Source of the DNA: Streptomyces sp. MP131-18
Lineage (GTDB): Bacteria; Actinomycetota; Actinomycetes; Streptomycetales; Streptomycetaceae
Assembly: GCF_001984575.1 (NCBI RefSeq)
Contig: NZ_LZNS01000001.1
Location: forward strand, 5,865,682-5,929,681
DNA: 64,000 bases
Direction of reading: 5' to 3'
Positions within the stretch are counted from its first letter, which is position 1. Every line of letters starts with the position of its first letter. The translations under genes were made by a program, and so were the position numbers. The notes under the pieces are model-generated. The model saw only the letters and a list, made by a program, of their open reading frames with translations, was not told the origin of the DNA and searched no databases. Positions 44,993 through 54,580 of this stretch are shown here, in pieces.

Positions 44993-45623
44993 CCTCCAGT
45001 CTCCCCGCCCTCCCCTCCTCGACCCCGCCAGGGGGAAGCAGCTCGCCCTCCACGCGTACGAGGCGGATTTCTGGCAGCGCTACACGCAGATCCACGGGCG
45101 CGACTCCTGGAAGCTGGAGCGGGGCCAGCACTTCGTGGAGCAGAACAGCCCCGGCCGGGAAGCGCTCGGGCGCGGCGACTGGGAGAGCGCCATCCGGCTT
45201 CTCGATGTCCGGCGCGAAAGCCTGCGGGAAGATGGTGAGCAGGACCGCAGACAGTGCACCGTTTTCCATCGCGTGCGCGTGGTCGAGCAGCCCTTCACTC
45301 CGTACATTCAGTGGGAGTTGCACTCGCTGCGGCTGAACGCCGAGTACGGGGAAGCCATCCGGATCATCGACGCTGGCCAGGTCGCAGGTCCGGAGGCGGA
45401 CGGCCCGCTGCCCGAGCTGGTCGTGATCGGTGGCCAGACGCTCTACCAGGTGATCTACACCGATGAGGGCGTGCTGGACGGTGGCGTCCGTTTCACGGAG
45501 CCCGAGCTGGTGACGGGCTGGGAGGACGCCATCCGGACACTGTTCGAGGAGGGCGAAGACCTCGCCTCATACTTCGAGCGGGAAGTGGCGCCCCTTCCCC
45601 CGCCGCGGCTGACGAAGGAGTAG
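44985..45623 (+). CDS. DUF6879-like protein
   Basis: 212 aa. FWQRYTQIHGRDSWKLERGQHFVEQ and RVRVVEQPFTPYIQWELHSLRLNAEYGE match the general form of DUF6879 proteins, small soluble proteins of unknown function found next to XRE-DUF397 and NB-ARC regulators. Coupled to the 89-aa gene upstream by overlap. GAAGGAG just before its stop serves the following NB-ARC gene. Confidence 0.75.
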   Translation: MPDLQSPRPPLLDPARGKQLALHAYEADFWQRYTQIHGRDSWKLERGQHFVEQNSPGREALGRGDWESAIRLLDVRRESLREDGEQDRRQCTVFHRVRVVEQPFTPYIQWELHSLRLNAEYGEAIRIIDAGQVAGPEADGPLPELVVIGGQTLYQVIYTDEGVLDGGVRFTEPELVTGWEDAIRTLFEEGEDLASYFEREVAPLPPPRLTKE

Positions 45624-45698
45624 CCGATCAACGAGCCCCAGCGAGATGAACAGCGCTCCGGCGGCACGCGTTCCGAGCTGTCGGGGTCCTCCCGCGAC

Positions 45699-48005
45699 GT
45701 GGTCCAGGCAGGCGCCGTCAGTGGCGGGGTCCACTTCCACGGCCCCGGCGGTGCTCCGCCGCTGCTCCCCCGCCAGCTACCGGGTGACCTACGAGGCTTC
45801 GTGAACAGGTCGGAGGAACTGACGCGTCTGAACGCGCTCCTCCCCGGCACCGCAGGCACCCCTCTGGTCGTCACGGTCTGCGTGATAGCCGGGACGGCCG
45901 GGGCGGGCAAGACCTCCCTCGCACTGCGCTGGGCCCATCAGGTACGGGGCCGCTTTCCTGACGGCCAGCTGTACATCAATCTCCGCGGCTACGACCCGGG
46001 GCGGCCGGTCACCCCGTCGGAAGCTCTGCACCGGTTCCTGACCGCCCTCGGGACCTCCGCCGACTCGGTTCCTGCCGATCCGGACGCCGCCGCCGCGCTC
46101 TACCGGTCACTCCTCGCCGAGCGCGCGATGCTCATCGTCCTGGACAATGCCGCCACCGCCGCGCAGGTCCGCCCGCTGCTGCCGGGCAACGCCCGCTGCC
46201 TTGCCGTCGTCACCAGCCGCAGCCGCCTGTCCGGCCTGGCCATCCGTGATGGCGCCCACCGTCTGACGCTCGGCACCCTGCCGGAACCCGAAGCCGTGGC
46301 CCTGATCCGTGCCGTCACCGCCGGGTACCGTCCCGAGGACGACGCGGAGAAGCTCGCCCAACTCGCGCGCCAGTGCGCGCATCTGCCGCTGGCTCTGCGT
46401 ATCGCGGCCGAAAGGGCCGCCACGCACCCCCACCTGGGCATCGACGACCTGATTGCCGATCTCCGCGACGAATCCGGCCTGTGGGACGCCCTCAGTGCGG
46501 GAGAGGACGACGAAGCCGAGGCGGTCCGGTCCGTCTTCACGTGGTCCTACCGGGCGCTGCCCGCGGATGCCGCACGCCTCTTCCGTCTTCTCGGCCTGCA
46601 CCCCGGCCCCGAGTTCGGCCTGCACGCCGCCGCGGCCGTCGCCGGGACGCACGTCAACCGCGCCCGTCAGCTCCTCGACACTCTCGTCGGCGCCCACCTC
46701 CTGGAGCAGACCTCCCCCGACCGGTACGAGTTCCATGATCTCCTGCGAGCCTATGCCGCCGACCAGGCCCGCAGCGAGGAACCTTCCGACCGGCGCACGG
46801 CCGCCCTGCGCCGCGTTCTCGACTGGTACCTGCACACCGCCGACACCGCACAGATCTGGCTCGAACCGGAAGAGGCGCGCCTCTCCATCGATCCGCCGGA
46901 CGAGGCGGTGATGCCCCTGTCGTTCTCCGACTACGACACCGCCGCGAACTGGTCCGAGCGTGAGCACGCCAATGTCCTTGCCGCGACGCGCGCGGCGCAG
47001 ACCGCCGGTCTCGACACCTACGCCTGGCAGTTGCCTGCCGTCCTCTACCCTGCGCAGGCGCCCTCCGCCTCCGCGCTGGACTGGCTCGATGCGGGACTGA
47101 TCGGCTTGGCGGCGGCCCGCCGCCTCGGCGAGCGGGAGGGGGAGGCCACGCTGCTGGAAGACCTCGGCATGACCCATGCCCGGCTCAACGACCTGAGCGC
47201 CGCAGAGAAATGCCACCGAGGCGCTCTGGCCATCCGGCGCGAACTGGGGGACCGGTATGGCGAGGCCAATTCGCTGAATCTGCTCGGCCTCACCCACCTC
47301 AACCGCAGACAACTGAGCGCGGCCGGTGACCACTTCGAGCAGGCCATTGCACTCTTCCGGGACATCGAGGCCCGGCACTTCGAAGCGGTGGCACGGGCCA
47401 ACCTCGCTCTGACGCGCTATCGGGCCGGGCGACTGGTGGCAGCCGAGGAGATCAGCCTTGATGTCCTTTCCTACCAGCGGGCAACCGGGAACCGGCTGAG
47501 CGAGGGGAACACCCTGTGGACGCTGAGCGACATCCAATGCGAACGCGGCGATGCGGAGGCGGCGTTGCGCAGTGCTCAGGACGCCGTGGAGATCGCCCTC
47601 TCCCTCCGCAATCAGTTCGCCGAGGCCATCTGGCTCATCAGCCTCGGCAACGCCCAACAGGCCCTCGGCCAGTACGCCGAGGCCCTGGCCTCGTACCAAC
47701 GCTCCGCCTCCCTGCACCGGCGGCTCCGCAACCGCAGCCGTGAAGCCCTCGCCTGGCTCGGAACGGGCGAGACCTACCGTTGGCTGGAACGCCACAGGGA
47801 AGCCGCCGACTTCCACCGCCGAGCCGCCGCCACCTTCCATGAGCTCGGCGACGCCTGGCACGAAGCCGTCGCCCTCGACGCCCTGGCCAAGGCACTCGCC
47901 AGCGATGACGCCGACCAGGCCCGTCGGTGCCGGACGCGTGCGCTGGCCCTCATCGCGGGCTACGAGGACCTCAGGGCCACCCGACTGCGGGCGGACATCG
48001 AGTGA
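45699..48005 (+). CDS. NB-ARC ATPase with TPR repeats (STAND regulator)
   Basis: 768 aa from GTG 45699. P-loop VIAGTAGAGKTSLALRWAHQ (GTAGAGKTS), Walker B AMLIVLDNAA, GLPL-type LPLALRIAAERA. The C-terminal half has tetratricopeptide-type repeats (LLEDLGMTHARLNDLSAAEK; LGNAQQALGQYAEALASYQR). STAND ATPases switch between ADP- and ATP-bound signalling forms. The usual N-terminal lead (SELSG...VVQAG...GGVHFHG) begins upstream of this GTG, and a perfect SD (GAAGGAG, 45614-45620) points to ATC 45627 as the real start, 24 codons earlier. No SARP DNA-binding domain is present; role regulatory or defence-like. Confidence 0.85.
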   Translation: MVQAGAVSGGVHFHGPGGAPPLLPRQLPGDLRGFVNRSEELTRLNALLPGTAGTPLVVTVCVIAGTAGAGKTSLALRWAHQVRGRFPDGQLYINLRGYDPGRPVTPSEALHRFLTALGTSADSVPADPDAAAALYRSLLAERAMLIVLDNAATAAQVRPLLPGNARCLAVVTSRSRLSGLAIRDGAHRLTLGTLPEPEAVALIRAVTAGYRPEDDAEKLAQLARQCAHLPLALRIAAERAATHPHLGIDDLIADLRDESGLWDALSAGEDDEAEAVRSVFTWSYRALPADAARLFRLLGLHPGPEFGLHAAAAVAGTHVNRARQLLDTLVGAHLLEQTSPDRYEFHDLLRAYAADQARSEEPSDRRTAALRRVLDWYLHTADTAQIWLEPEEARLSIDPPDEAVMPLSFSDYDTAANWSEREHANVLAATRAAQTAGLDTYAWQLPAVLYPAQAPSASALDWLDAGLIGLAAARRLGEREGEATLLEDLGMTHARLNDLSAAEKCHRGALAIRRELGDRYGEANSLNLLGLTHLNRRQLSAAGDHFEQAIALFRDIEARHFEAVARANLALTRYRAGRLVAAEEISLDVLSYQRATGNRLSEGNTLWTLSDIQCERGDAEAALRSAQDAVEIALSLRNQFAEAIWLISLGNAQQALGQYAEALASYQRSASLHRRLRNRSREALAWLGTGETYRWLERHREAADFHRRAAATFHELGDAWHEAVALDALAKALASDDADQARRCRTRALALIAGYEDLRATRLRADIE

Positions 48006-48190
48006 CAACCGGTAGAGCGCGTTGCGAGTTGGCTCGGTGAGGTGAATGATGAGCATCAACTCCCTGTGACTGTGCTGTGACGCTGGCGGAAGGCTCATCT
48101 CTGTCATCGACGCCGAAGCTCACAAGGAAACCCTTCTTCATGTGCCCGATATCGCGAAGGGCACGCGGGGAACGGGACGGAGGGTGGATC

Positions 48191-49039
48191 ATGGAACTGA
48201 ACCCTGACGACGATCGGATGACCTACCGCATCGTGCTGTCCCGCCAACTGGCGCGGCACCGCAAGAACGCCAAGCTGTCGATCCGGGATCTCGCGGCGCA
48301 ACTGTGTTTCCCCTACGGGTACCTCGGCCGGGTGGAACGAGGCGAGCAACTGCCGTCCGAGAACCTCGCCAGGGCGATGGACACGTTTTTCGGTGTCCCG
48401 TCCCTGTTCGCCGATCTCCTGAAAGCGGCGGAGGACGCGGCGATCCCGGACTACGGCCGCATGCTGCTGCGGAAGGAGAAGAAGGCCAAGCGCATCCAGA
48501 AGATGACCAGCACGATCATGCCCGGTCTGCTGCAAACGGAAGACTATGCGCGCGAGCTGATCCGCGTCGGTCACGGGTGGGACTCTGAGGAGCAGTTGGA
48601 GCAGTGGGTTACCCTTCGCATGCGCCGCAAGGAGCTGTTCGAGCGTGAGGTGCCCCCGCAATACTGGGTTCTTCTGGACGAAGCAGTCCTCAAGCGCCCC
48701 ATTGGTGGGCCCGATTGCATGAGCCGACAACTCCGGCACCTGCTGGACATGACGCAGAGCGTCTACAACACAGTCCAGGTACTGCCCTTCACGGCCGGAG
48801 CACACTCCGTACCAGGCGGCAGTGTTACGCTCATGAACCTGGACGATGGGACGTTGATCGGTTACGTCGAGGGCCCCATGGTGGGGGAACCTGTTCTCAC
48901 CTCGGATAGGTTGATCAAGCTGTCACGCAAGTTCGATCTGGCCCGTTCCAAGGCTCTTCCCGTTGATGATTCGCTCAGTCTGATCCGGCGATACCTCAAG
49001 GAGTGCGAACGCGATGACCGAACAACTCGGGGCTGCTGA
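48191..49039 (+). CDS. XRE-family regulator with DUF5753 domain
   Basis: 282 aa. ATG with GGAGG 8 nt upstream. N-terminal helix-turn-helix (LSIRDLAAQLCFPYGYLGRVERGEQ, core GYLGRVERGE), then the DUF5753 region (IPDYGRMLLRKEKKAKRIQ; MPGLLQTEDYARELI; VTLRMRRKELFE; VLDEAVLKRPIGG-like). Forms a standard Streptomyces pair with the DUF397 gene that starts inside its end. Such pairs (BldB/WhiJ-like systems) modulate development or secondary metabolism; some act like antitoxin-toxin pairs. Confidence 0.9.
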   Translation: MELNPDDDRMTYRIVLSRQLARHRKNAKLSIRDLAAQLCFPYGYLGRVERGEQLPSENLARAMDTFFGVPSLFADLLKAAEDAAIPDYGRMLLRKEKKAKRIQKMTSTIMPGLLQTEDYARELIRVGHGWDSEEQLEQWVTLRMRRKELFEREVPPQYWVLLDEAVLKRPIGGPDCMSRQLRHLLDMTQSVYNTVQVLPFTAGAHSVPGGSVTLMNLDDGTLIGYVEGPMVGEPVLTSDRLIKLSRKFDLARSKALPVDDSLSLIRRYLKECERDDRTTRGC

Positions 49040-49214
49040 ATTCGCGTCGTGGCGCAAGTCGAGCTACAGCAACGAGGAAGGCGGCAACTGTATCGAGGTG
49101 GCCGACGGGCTTCCCGGCGCCGTCCCCGTCCGTGACAGCAAGAATCCGGCCGGTCCGGCGCTGGTGGTTTCCGCCGCCGCCTGGCAGGCGTTCGTGACGC
49201 AGGCGGCGGGCTGA
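49014..49214 (+). CDS. DUF397 protein
   Basis: 66 aa. WRKSSYSNEEGGNCIEVADG and VRDSKNPAGPALVVSAAAW are the complete DUF397 signature. The ATG lies 26 nt inside the XRE gene, so the two are translationally coupled. Probably a partner protein or antagonist of the XRE regulator. Confidence 0.93.
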   Translation: MTEQLGAAEFASWRKSSYSNEEGGNCIEVADGLPGAVPVRDSKNPAGPALVVSAAAWQAFVTQAAG

Positions 49215-49235
49215 ACTGCGGCCGGGCAGGCGTGG

Positions 49236-50291
49236 TCATCGTCCGCCCCTCACCTGCCCGGCCACGAACGCCAGGTGCTGTGTGTGCCCTTGCTTCACCC
49301 ATGTCTCCGCATTGCCCGAACCGGTGCCGTCCTGGCCGGCGGCGAGGGCCGACAGCCATCGCTCGGCCTCGGTGGCGTCGTCGCGGAACTCCGCGTCGGC
49401 GACGATGGTTTCGGCCAAAGGTCGCATCAGGCTGGGGTCTTTCGACCCCCACCGCCTGCCCTTCCCCACCAGGAAATATTCGGCCGTCGTGTACCGGGAC
49501 TTCTCATAGATCCTTGGCGGCGGAACGGGATTGGCCGGCTCGTCGCACGTGCGCGGGTGGAGGGCCGAATAGTCGCCGAAGGCGAAGTGCGGGCCGTCAC
49601 CGTTCCCGGCCGCCTCGTTCAGCTCGCTCCAGGCCATCCATTCCACTCGCAGCAGGGGCGTCACCTCGCGCTGTTTCAAGCCGTCCGCGCTTCATGGGAA
49701 CGAGCCGCCGAGCAGAACGGTGCGGCGCCAGTTTGCCGCCCCGCGCACCGCCTCCCAGACGCGGAGCGCCGACGTCATCGCCTCCCGTACGACGGTCACC
49801 TCGCCCAGGTCCACCAGCAGGTCGACGTCCGAGGCCGCGGGGCTCACTCGTGCGAGTAGTTCGGACAACAGCCGCGGCATTTGCGCCTCGTCGAGGTCCT
49901 GTGCTCGCACCCGGACACCGAGTCCGCCGCCCGCGTCGGCGGCGAGTCCGGCGGCGGCCAACTGCTGTGCGGGGGCGCGTTCCGGGCCGGTCACCGGGCG
50001 GAGGGCGGGGCCCAGTAGGGGCGCGGAGAGCTGCGGCCACACCTGCTCGGCCACCAGGTCGGGGGTGGCCTCGACGTGGCGAGTGTCGAGCCAGCCGGGG
50101 TGCAGGCCGTTCGCGCCGTTGAGGTCCATTGCGCTTTTCCGCAAGTATGCGGGCAGCGCTTCCGGGGCGTTTGTGGGCGGCACGACCCACAGTGGCTGCG
50201 TCTGTTCGTCGATGACCGGTTTCACTGTCCGGAATGCGCTCAGCGACCCGCGCCGCACCGGCAGCGCGGGCACGTAACGTAACCCCTCCAT
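49236..50291 (-). pseudogene. Beta-family protein gene interrupted by one in-frame TGA
   Basis: The frame from ATG 50291 gives about 199 aa (MEGLRYVPALPVRRGSLSAF ... VLLGGSFP) and stops at TGA 49692-49694. The same frame then continues (SADG, then LKQREVTPLLRVEWMAW ... ) to 49236 with typical C-terminal sequence (FGDYSALHPRTC; YTTAEYFLVGKGRRWG). Together 352 codons, the usual length of this family ('beta family protein', PF14350-like by recollection, phage-associated). One nonsense change therefore splits an otherwise intact gene. An internal TTG at 49679 could re-start the C-terminal part. Codon 4 is TTA (50280-50282). Function unknown. Confidence 0.75.
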
Positions 50292-50434
50292 GACAAGACA
50301 TTGCCAGCGAGGCAAAAGAACCGGAAGAGGGCGTCAGGCCCGCTGCTTTGCTTCACGGCATAGCCGGCGCCGCTTCTGCGCTCGGCCGGGCATGGCGGCT
50401 TGACGAGGGCGCGCCCGCCGCGCGGTGGGCCGCC

Positions 50435-51112
50435 TCAGGTCCCGTTCGGGGTGGCTCGGACCAGGCCCGACTGGTAGGCGATGACTACGAGTTGCGCCCG
50501 GTCGCGGGCCGCCAGTTTGGCCATCGCGCGGTGCACGTGCGTTCGTACCGTGAAGGGGCTCAGGACCAGCCGGGCGGCGATGTCCTCGTTGGACAGGCCG
50601 GTCGCGACGAGGGCCACCATTTCGCGTTCGCGCGCCGTGAGCAGGCTCAGCCGTTCGGGCGTGCCTGCCGGAACGCCGTCCGGTGCGGCCAGGAAGCGGG
50701 TGATCAGGGCGCGGGTGGCGGTGGGGGAGAGGAGCGCCTCGCCGCCGGCCACCGTGCGGACGGCGGCCAGCAGATCGTCGACGGCGATGCCCTTGCCGAT
50801 GAAGCCACTTGCTCCGGCGCGCAGCGCCTGGGCCACGTACACCTCGTTCTCGAACGTCGTCAGGATCAGGATGCGGCTGCCGGCCAGGTCCTGGTCGGCG
50901 CAGATCTCCGCCGTGGCGGCGAGACCGTCCATCTCCGGCATCCGGATGTCCATGATGACCACGTGCGGGCGCAGTTCCCGGGTGAGCCGCAGGGCCTCCA
51001 GGCCGTCGGCCGCCTCGCCGACGACCGCCATGTCGTCGGCGGAGTCGATGATCAGCCGGAAGGCCCGGCGCAGCAGCGCCTGGTCCTCGGCGAGCAGCAC
51101 CCTGATCGTCAC
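50435..51112 (-). CDS. NarL/FixJ-type response regulator of the MMPL operon
   Basis: 225 aa. Receiver domain (LLAEDQALLRRAF; HVVIMDIRMPEMDG, phospho-Asp about 54; FIGKGIAVDD) and LuxR helix-turn-helix (LTAREREMVALVATGLSNED). GTG overlaps the kinase stop by 4 nt (GTGA). It should regulate the MMPL exporter operon of which it is the last gene. Confidence 0.93.
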   Translation of the reverse strand: MTIRVLLAEDQALLRRAFRLIIDSADDMAVVGEAADGLEALRLTRELRPHVVIMDIRMPEMDGLAATAEICADQDLAGSRILILTTFENEVYVAQALRAGASGFIGKGIAVDDLLAAVRTVAGGEALLSPTATRALITRFLAAPDGVPAGTPERLSLLTAREREMVALVATGLSNEDIAARLVLSPFTVRTHVHRAMAKLAARDRAQLVVIAYQSGLVRATPNGT

Positions 51113-52329
51113 GGCACCGTCCCCGTTCCCGCGTCCGTTCCCGCGTCCTTCCGGGCCGGGGGGAGGGGCAGTTCGGCGGCGACGCGGAAGCCGCCCTCCG
51201 GGCGCGGCCCGGCGGACAGCCGGCCGCCGGCCGCCGTGGCCCTCTCCCGCATACCGATCAGGCCGTGGCCGGGCGGGCGCTCGCCCGCCGCGGCCACGCG
51301 CCGGCCGTCGTCGGTGACGGTGATGGTCAGGCGGTCGTGGCCGTAGGCGAGGTCCACCCGGGCGGCGCCGGTCCCGGCGTGCTTGGTCACGTTGGTCAGC
51401 GCCTCCTGCACGATGCGGTGCGCGGTGAGGTCCGCGCCGGGCGACAGCGGCCTGGCCCGGCCACTCCTGTGCACCGACACGGCCAGCCCGGCGTGCCGGA
51501 ACGAGTCGGCGAGCGCGGGCAGTTCGGCCAGCCCGGGGGGCGGGGCGAGGGGCGCGCCGCGGTCCCCCGACTCGCGCAGCAGGCCGACGGTGGCCCGCAG
51601 TTCGTCGAGTGCGCTGCTGGTGTTCTCGGTGAGCTGGCCTAGCGACGCGCGGGCTTCATCGGGGCGGGAGTCGAAGAAGAGGGCGGCGACCGAAGCCTGC
51701 GCGTGGACCAGGGTGATGTGGTGGGCGACGACGTCGTGCAGGTCGCGGGCGATGCGCACCCGTTCCTCGGCCACGCGCCGCCTGGCCTCGCTCTCCCGGC
51801 TCTCCTCGGCGCGCCTGGCCCGTTCCTCCACGGCCGCCAGGTAGGCCCGCCGGTTCCGCGCGGCGGTGCCGAACGCCCCGGCCAGCAGCGGGAAGAACAC
51901 GGTGGACGCCGTGCCGGACTCCAGCCACGAGCCGGCCCCGAACAGCAGCGAGGAGGCGGCCGGCGGGACCGCGGAGGCGGCGATGGCCGCGGCCACCTCG
52001 CGCGTTTCCCGGCGCGCGGCGAACGAGAAGACGGCGACCATGGCCGGCACCATCAGGAGCGGGTTGAAGTCGAGCCCGAGTGGCGGGGCCAGCACCCCGC
52101 ACCCCGCCGTCACCGCCACCGCGGTCCGCGGCAGGCGGTGCCGCGGCGGCAGCACCGCACAGGACAGCGCGGCGAGCAGGAACGCGGGGGCGGGCGGCGG
52201 CGCCGCGGTACCGCCGTCGGGGTCGATCGCCCCGCCGACCAGGTACATCGTCAGCGCCACCGCCGTGATCACGCCCTCCCACAACCACGCGTGACGCGGC
52301 CGGTCACCGTTGATGCCGGGCGTCCACAT
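51109..52329 (-). CDS. Sensor histidine kinase, HisKA_3 type, of the MMPL operon
   Basis: 406 aa. Four or more hydrophobic segments up to about residue 150, a coiled region rich in Arg/Glu (EERARRAEESRESEARRRV), phospho-acceptor RIARDLHDVVAHHITLVHAQ and HATPase motifs (VQEALTNVTKHA; GHGLIGMRERATAAGG). ATG 7 nt after the MMPL stop. Probably senses envelope stress or the exported compound. Confidence 0.92.
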   Translation of the reverse strand: MWTPGINGDRPRHAWLWEGVITAVALTMYLVGGAIDPDGGTAAPPPAPAFLLAALSCAVLPPRHRLPRTAVAVTAGCGVLAPPLGLDFNPLLMVPAMVAVFSFAARRETREVAAAIAASAVPPAASSLLFGAGSWLESGTASTVFFPLLAGAFGTAARNRRAYLAAVEERARRAEESRESEARRRVAEERVRIARDLHDVVAHHITLVHAQASVAALFFDSRPDEARASLGQLTENTSSALDELRATVGLLRESGDRGAPLAPPPGLAELPALADSFRHAGLAVSVHRSGRARPLSPGADLTAHRIVQEALTNVTKHAGTGAARVDLAYGHDRLTITVTDDGRRVAAAGERPPGHGLIGMRERATAAGGRLSAGPRPEGGFRVAAELPLPPARKDAGTDAGTGTVP

Positions 52330-52336
52330 CGCGGGA

Positions 52337-54580
52337 TCAGCTTCCGCCGGCCCTGGACGGGGACACGGGCCGGGGTGCCTCGGCGGCAGGCCCGTTCACG
52401 GGCGCGGGGTGCGTCCGGCCCAGGGCTTCGCCCTCGACGTCGACGTTCGGCAGCATGCGGTCCAGGCTACGCGGCAGCCACCAGGCGCGGCGGCCGAGCA
52501 GGGCCATCACCGCGGGCCCCATGGCCATTCGGACGACGAACGCGTCGAAGACGATGGCGGCGGCCAGGCCGATGCCCAGGGTCTTGATGATGGGGTCGGT
52601 CATTCCGACGAACCCGGCGAAGACGCTGATCATGATGAACGCCGCGGCGGCCACCACGCGCCCGCTGTGCCGGAAGCCGTCCGTGATCGCCTCGCGCGGG
52701 TTCGCGCCGTGGACGTGCGCCTCGCGCATGCGGGTGAGGAGGAAGACCTCGTAGTCCATGGCCAGGCCGAACACCACGCCGATCAGCAAGATCGGCATGA
52801 GCGACATGACGGGCGCCGTCTGTCCGACGCCGAACGCGTCCGCCGCCCAGCCCCACTGGACGACCGCGACGACGGTTCCCAGGGCCGCGCCCACCGAAAG
52901 CAGGAAGCCGAGCGTGGCCTTGAGAGGAACGAGGACCGAGCGGAAGACGACCATGAGCAGGAGGACGGCGAGGCCGACGACGATCGCCAGATAGGGGATC
53001 AGCGCGTCGCCGAGGGCCTGGGAGACGTCGATGTTCAGCGCGGTGGTGCCGGTCACCAGCACCTCGGCGCCGGTATCCGCGCCGGCTCCGCCGACCGCGT
53101 CGCGGATGGTGTGGACCAGGTCCGCGGTCTCGGCGGTGTTGGGCGCGGTCGCGGGGACGGCGGTGAGCACGGCGGTGTCCCCGGCCTCGTTGAACGCGGG
53201 GGCACCGACCGACACGACGCCGTCCACGCCGGTAACGGTGTCGGCGACCAGGTCCGCGGCGCCTTGCGGGTCGGCGGCATCCCCGGTGTCCACGACCACC
53301 GTCAGCGGGCCGTTGAAGCCGGGGCCGAAGCCCGCCGACAGCAGGTCGTAGGCGCGCCGCTGGGTGGTGTCGGTGGACAGGGACTCATCGCCCGGCAGGC
53401 TCAGTTCGAGGCTCAGCGCGGGCGTCGCCACGATGCCGAGGCCGGCCACCGCGGTCAGCAGTACGGCGGCCGGCCGGCGCAGCACGAACCGCGCCCAGCG
53501 GACGCCGAGTCCGGAACGGCCGGTGCCGGTGCCGGTGCCGTTGTCGGTCGCGTTCGCCTTGCGCTGGGCGCGGGGGAGCAGCCGGCGCCCGGCGAAACCG
53601 AGCAGCGGGGGAACCAGCGTCAGCGCCACCAGGACGGCCAGCGCAACGGTGCCCGCCGCGGCAAGTCCCATCTTCGTCAGGATGGGAATGCCGACGACCG
53701 CGAGACCGGACAGGGCGATGATCACGGTCAGCCCGGCGAAGACGACGGCGGTCCCGGCCGTGCCGACCGCGCGCCCCGCGGCCTCTTCCGGGTCGCGGCC
53801 GCCGGCCCGCTCGGAACGGTAGCGGGAGACGATGAACAGCGCGTAGTCGATGCCGACCGCGGTACCCAGCATGATCGCCAGGATGGATGTGGTGGAGGAG
53901 AGGCCCAGGGGGTCGGCGAGCGCCGCGATGAGGCAGAAGCCGACGGCCACGCCGATGAGCGCGGTCAGCAGCGGCAGCCCTGCCGCGACCAGCGACCCGA
54001 AGGTGATCACGAGCACCAGGGCCGCCACGGCCAGCCCGATCAGCTCGGTGACGCCCCCGAGTTCCTCCTCGGCCTCCAGCGCCGAGCCGCCGATCTCCAC
54101 GGTAAGACCGGCGTCCCGCGCCTGGCCGGCGGCGTCCTCGAGCGCGGCGGTCGTCGCCTCGGTCAGGCCGGTCGCCCGTTCGGTGTAGGTGAGGGTGGCG
54201 TAGGCGACGGCACCGTCCTCGCTGACGGCGCCGGTGGCGAACGGGTCGGTGGCCGAGGCGACCTGGTCGCCCCCGGCCAGGGCGCCCAGCGCGTCCTCGA
54301 CGGCCGCCCGGTGCGGCCCGGCCGTGACCCGCTGCCCGTCCGGGGCCTGGAACACGAGACGGGCCTCGGCGCCCTGCGCGTCACCGCCGGGGAAGCGCTC
54401 GTTCAGCAGGTCGAACGCCTCCTGCGCCTCTGTGCCCGGCATGGAGAACTCGTCCTCAGGACCCGACTCGGCCGTCGCCGCGGCCACCCCGACAAGCACC
54501 AGCGCGGCCAGCCAGAGCGAGCCCACGAGCCGCCGCCGCCGGAAGGTCCATCGTCCGATGCGGTAAAGAAAAGTTGCCAC
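52337..54580 (-). CDS. MMPL/RND-family membrane exporter
   Basis: 747 aa with two homologous halves, each a large extracytoplasmic loop and about six helices. GTAVGIDYALFIVSRYRSE and GVVFGLAMDYEVFLLTRMRE, both containing the D-Y pair for proton coupling, are diagnostic of actinobacterial MMPL proteins that move lipids or metabolites outward. GTG 54580 is chosen (GGGAG 6 nt upstream, similarity starts at FLYRIGRW). First gene of an operon with the two-component system downstream, suggesting feedback control of export. Confidence 0.88.
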   Translation of the reverse strand: MATFLYRIGRWTFRRRRLVGSLWLAALVLVGVAAATAESGPEDEFSMPGTEAQEAFDLLNERFPGGDAQGAEARLVFQAPDGQRVTAGPHRAAVEDALGALAGGDQVASATDPFATGAVSEDGAVAYATLTYTERATGLTEATTAALEDAAGQARDAGLTVEIGGSALEAEEELGGVTELIGLAVAALVLVITFGSLVAAGLPLLTALIGVAVGFCLIAALADPLGLSSTTSILAIMLGTAVGIDYALFIVSRYRSERAGGRDPEEAAGRAVGTAGTAVVFAGLTVIIALSGLAVVGIPILTKMGLAAAGTVALAVLVALTLVPPLLGFAGRRLLPRAQRKANATDNGTGTGTGRSGLGVRWARFVLRRPAAVLLTAVAGLGIVATPALSLELSLPGDESLSTDTTQRRAYDLLSAGFGPGFNGPLTVVVDTGDAADPQGAADLVADTVTGVDGVVSVGAPAFNEAGDTAVLTAVPATAPNTAETADLVHTIRDAVGGAGADTGAEVLVTGTTALNIDVSQALGDALIPYLAIVVGLAVLLLMVVFRSVLVPLKATLGFLLSVGAALGTVVAVVQWGWAADAFGVGQTAPVMSLMPILLIGVVFGLAMDYEVFLLTRMREAHVHGANPREAITDGFRHSGRVVAAAAFIMISVFAGFVGMTDPIIKTLGIGLAAAIVFDAFVVRMAMGPAVMALLGRRAWWLPRSLDRMLPNVDVEGEALGRTHPAPVNGPAAEAPRPVSPSRAGGS

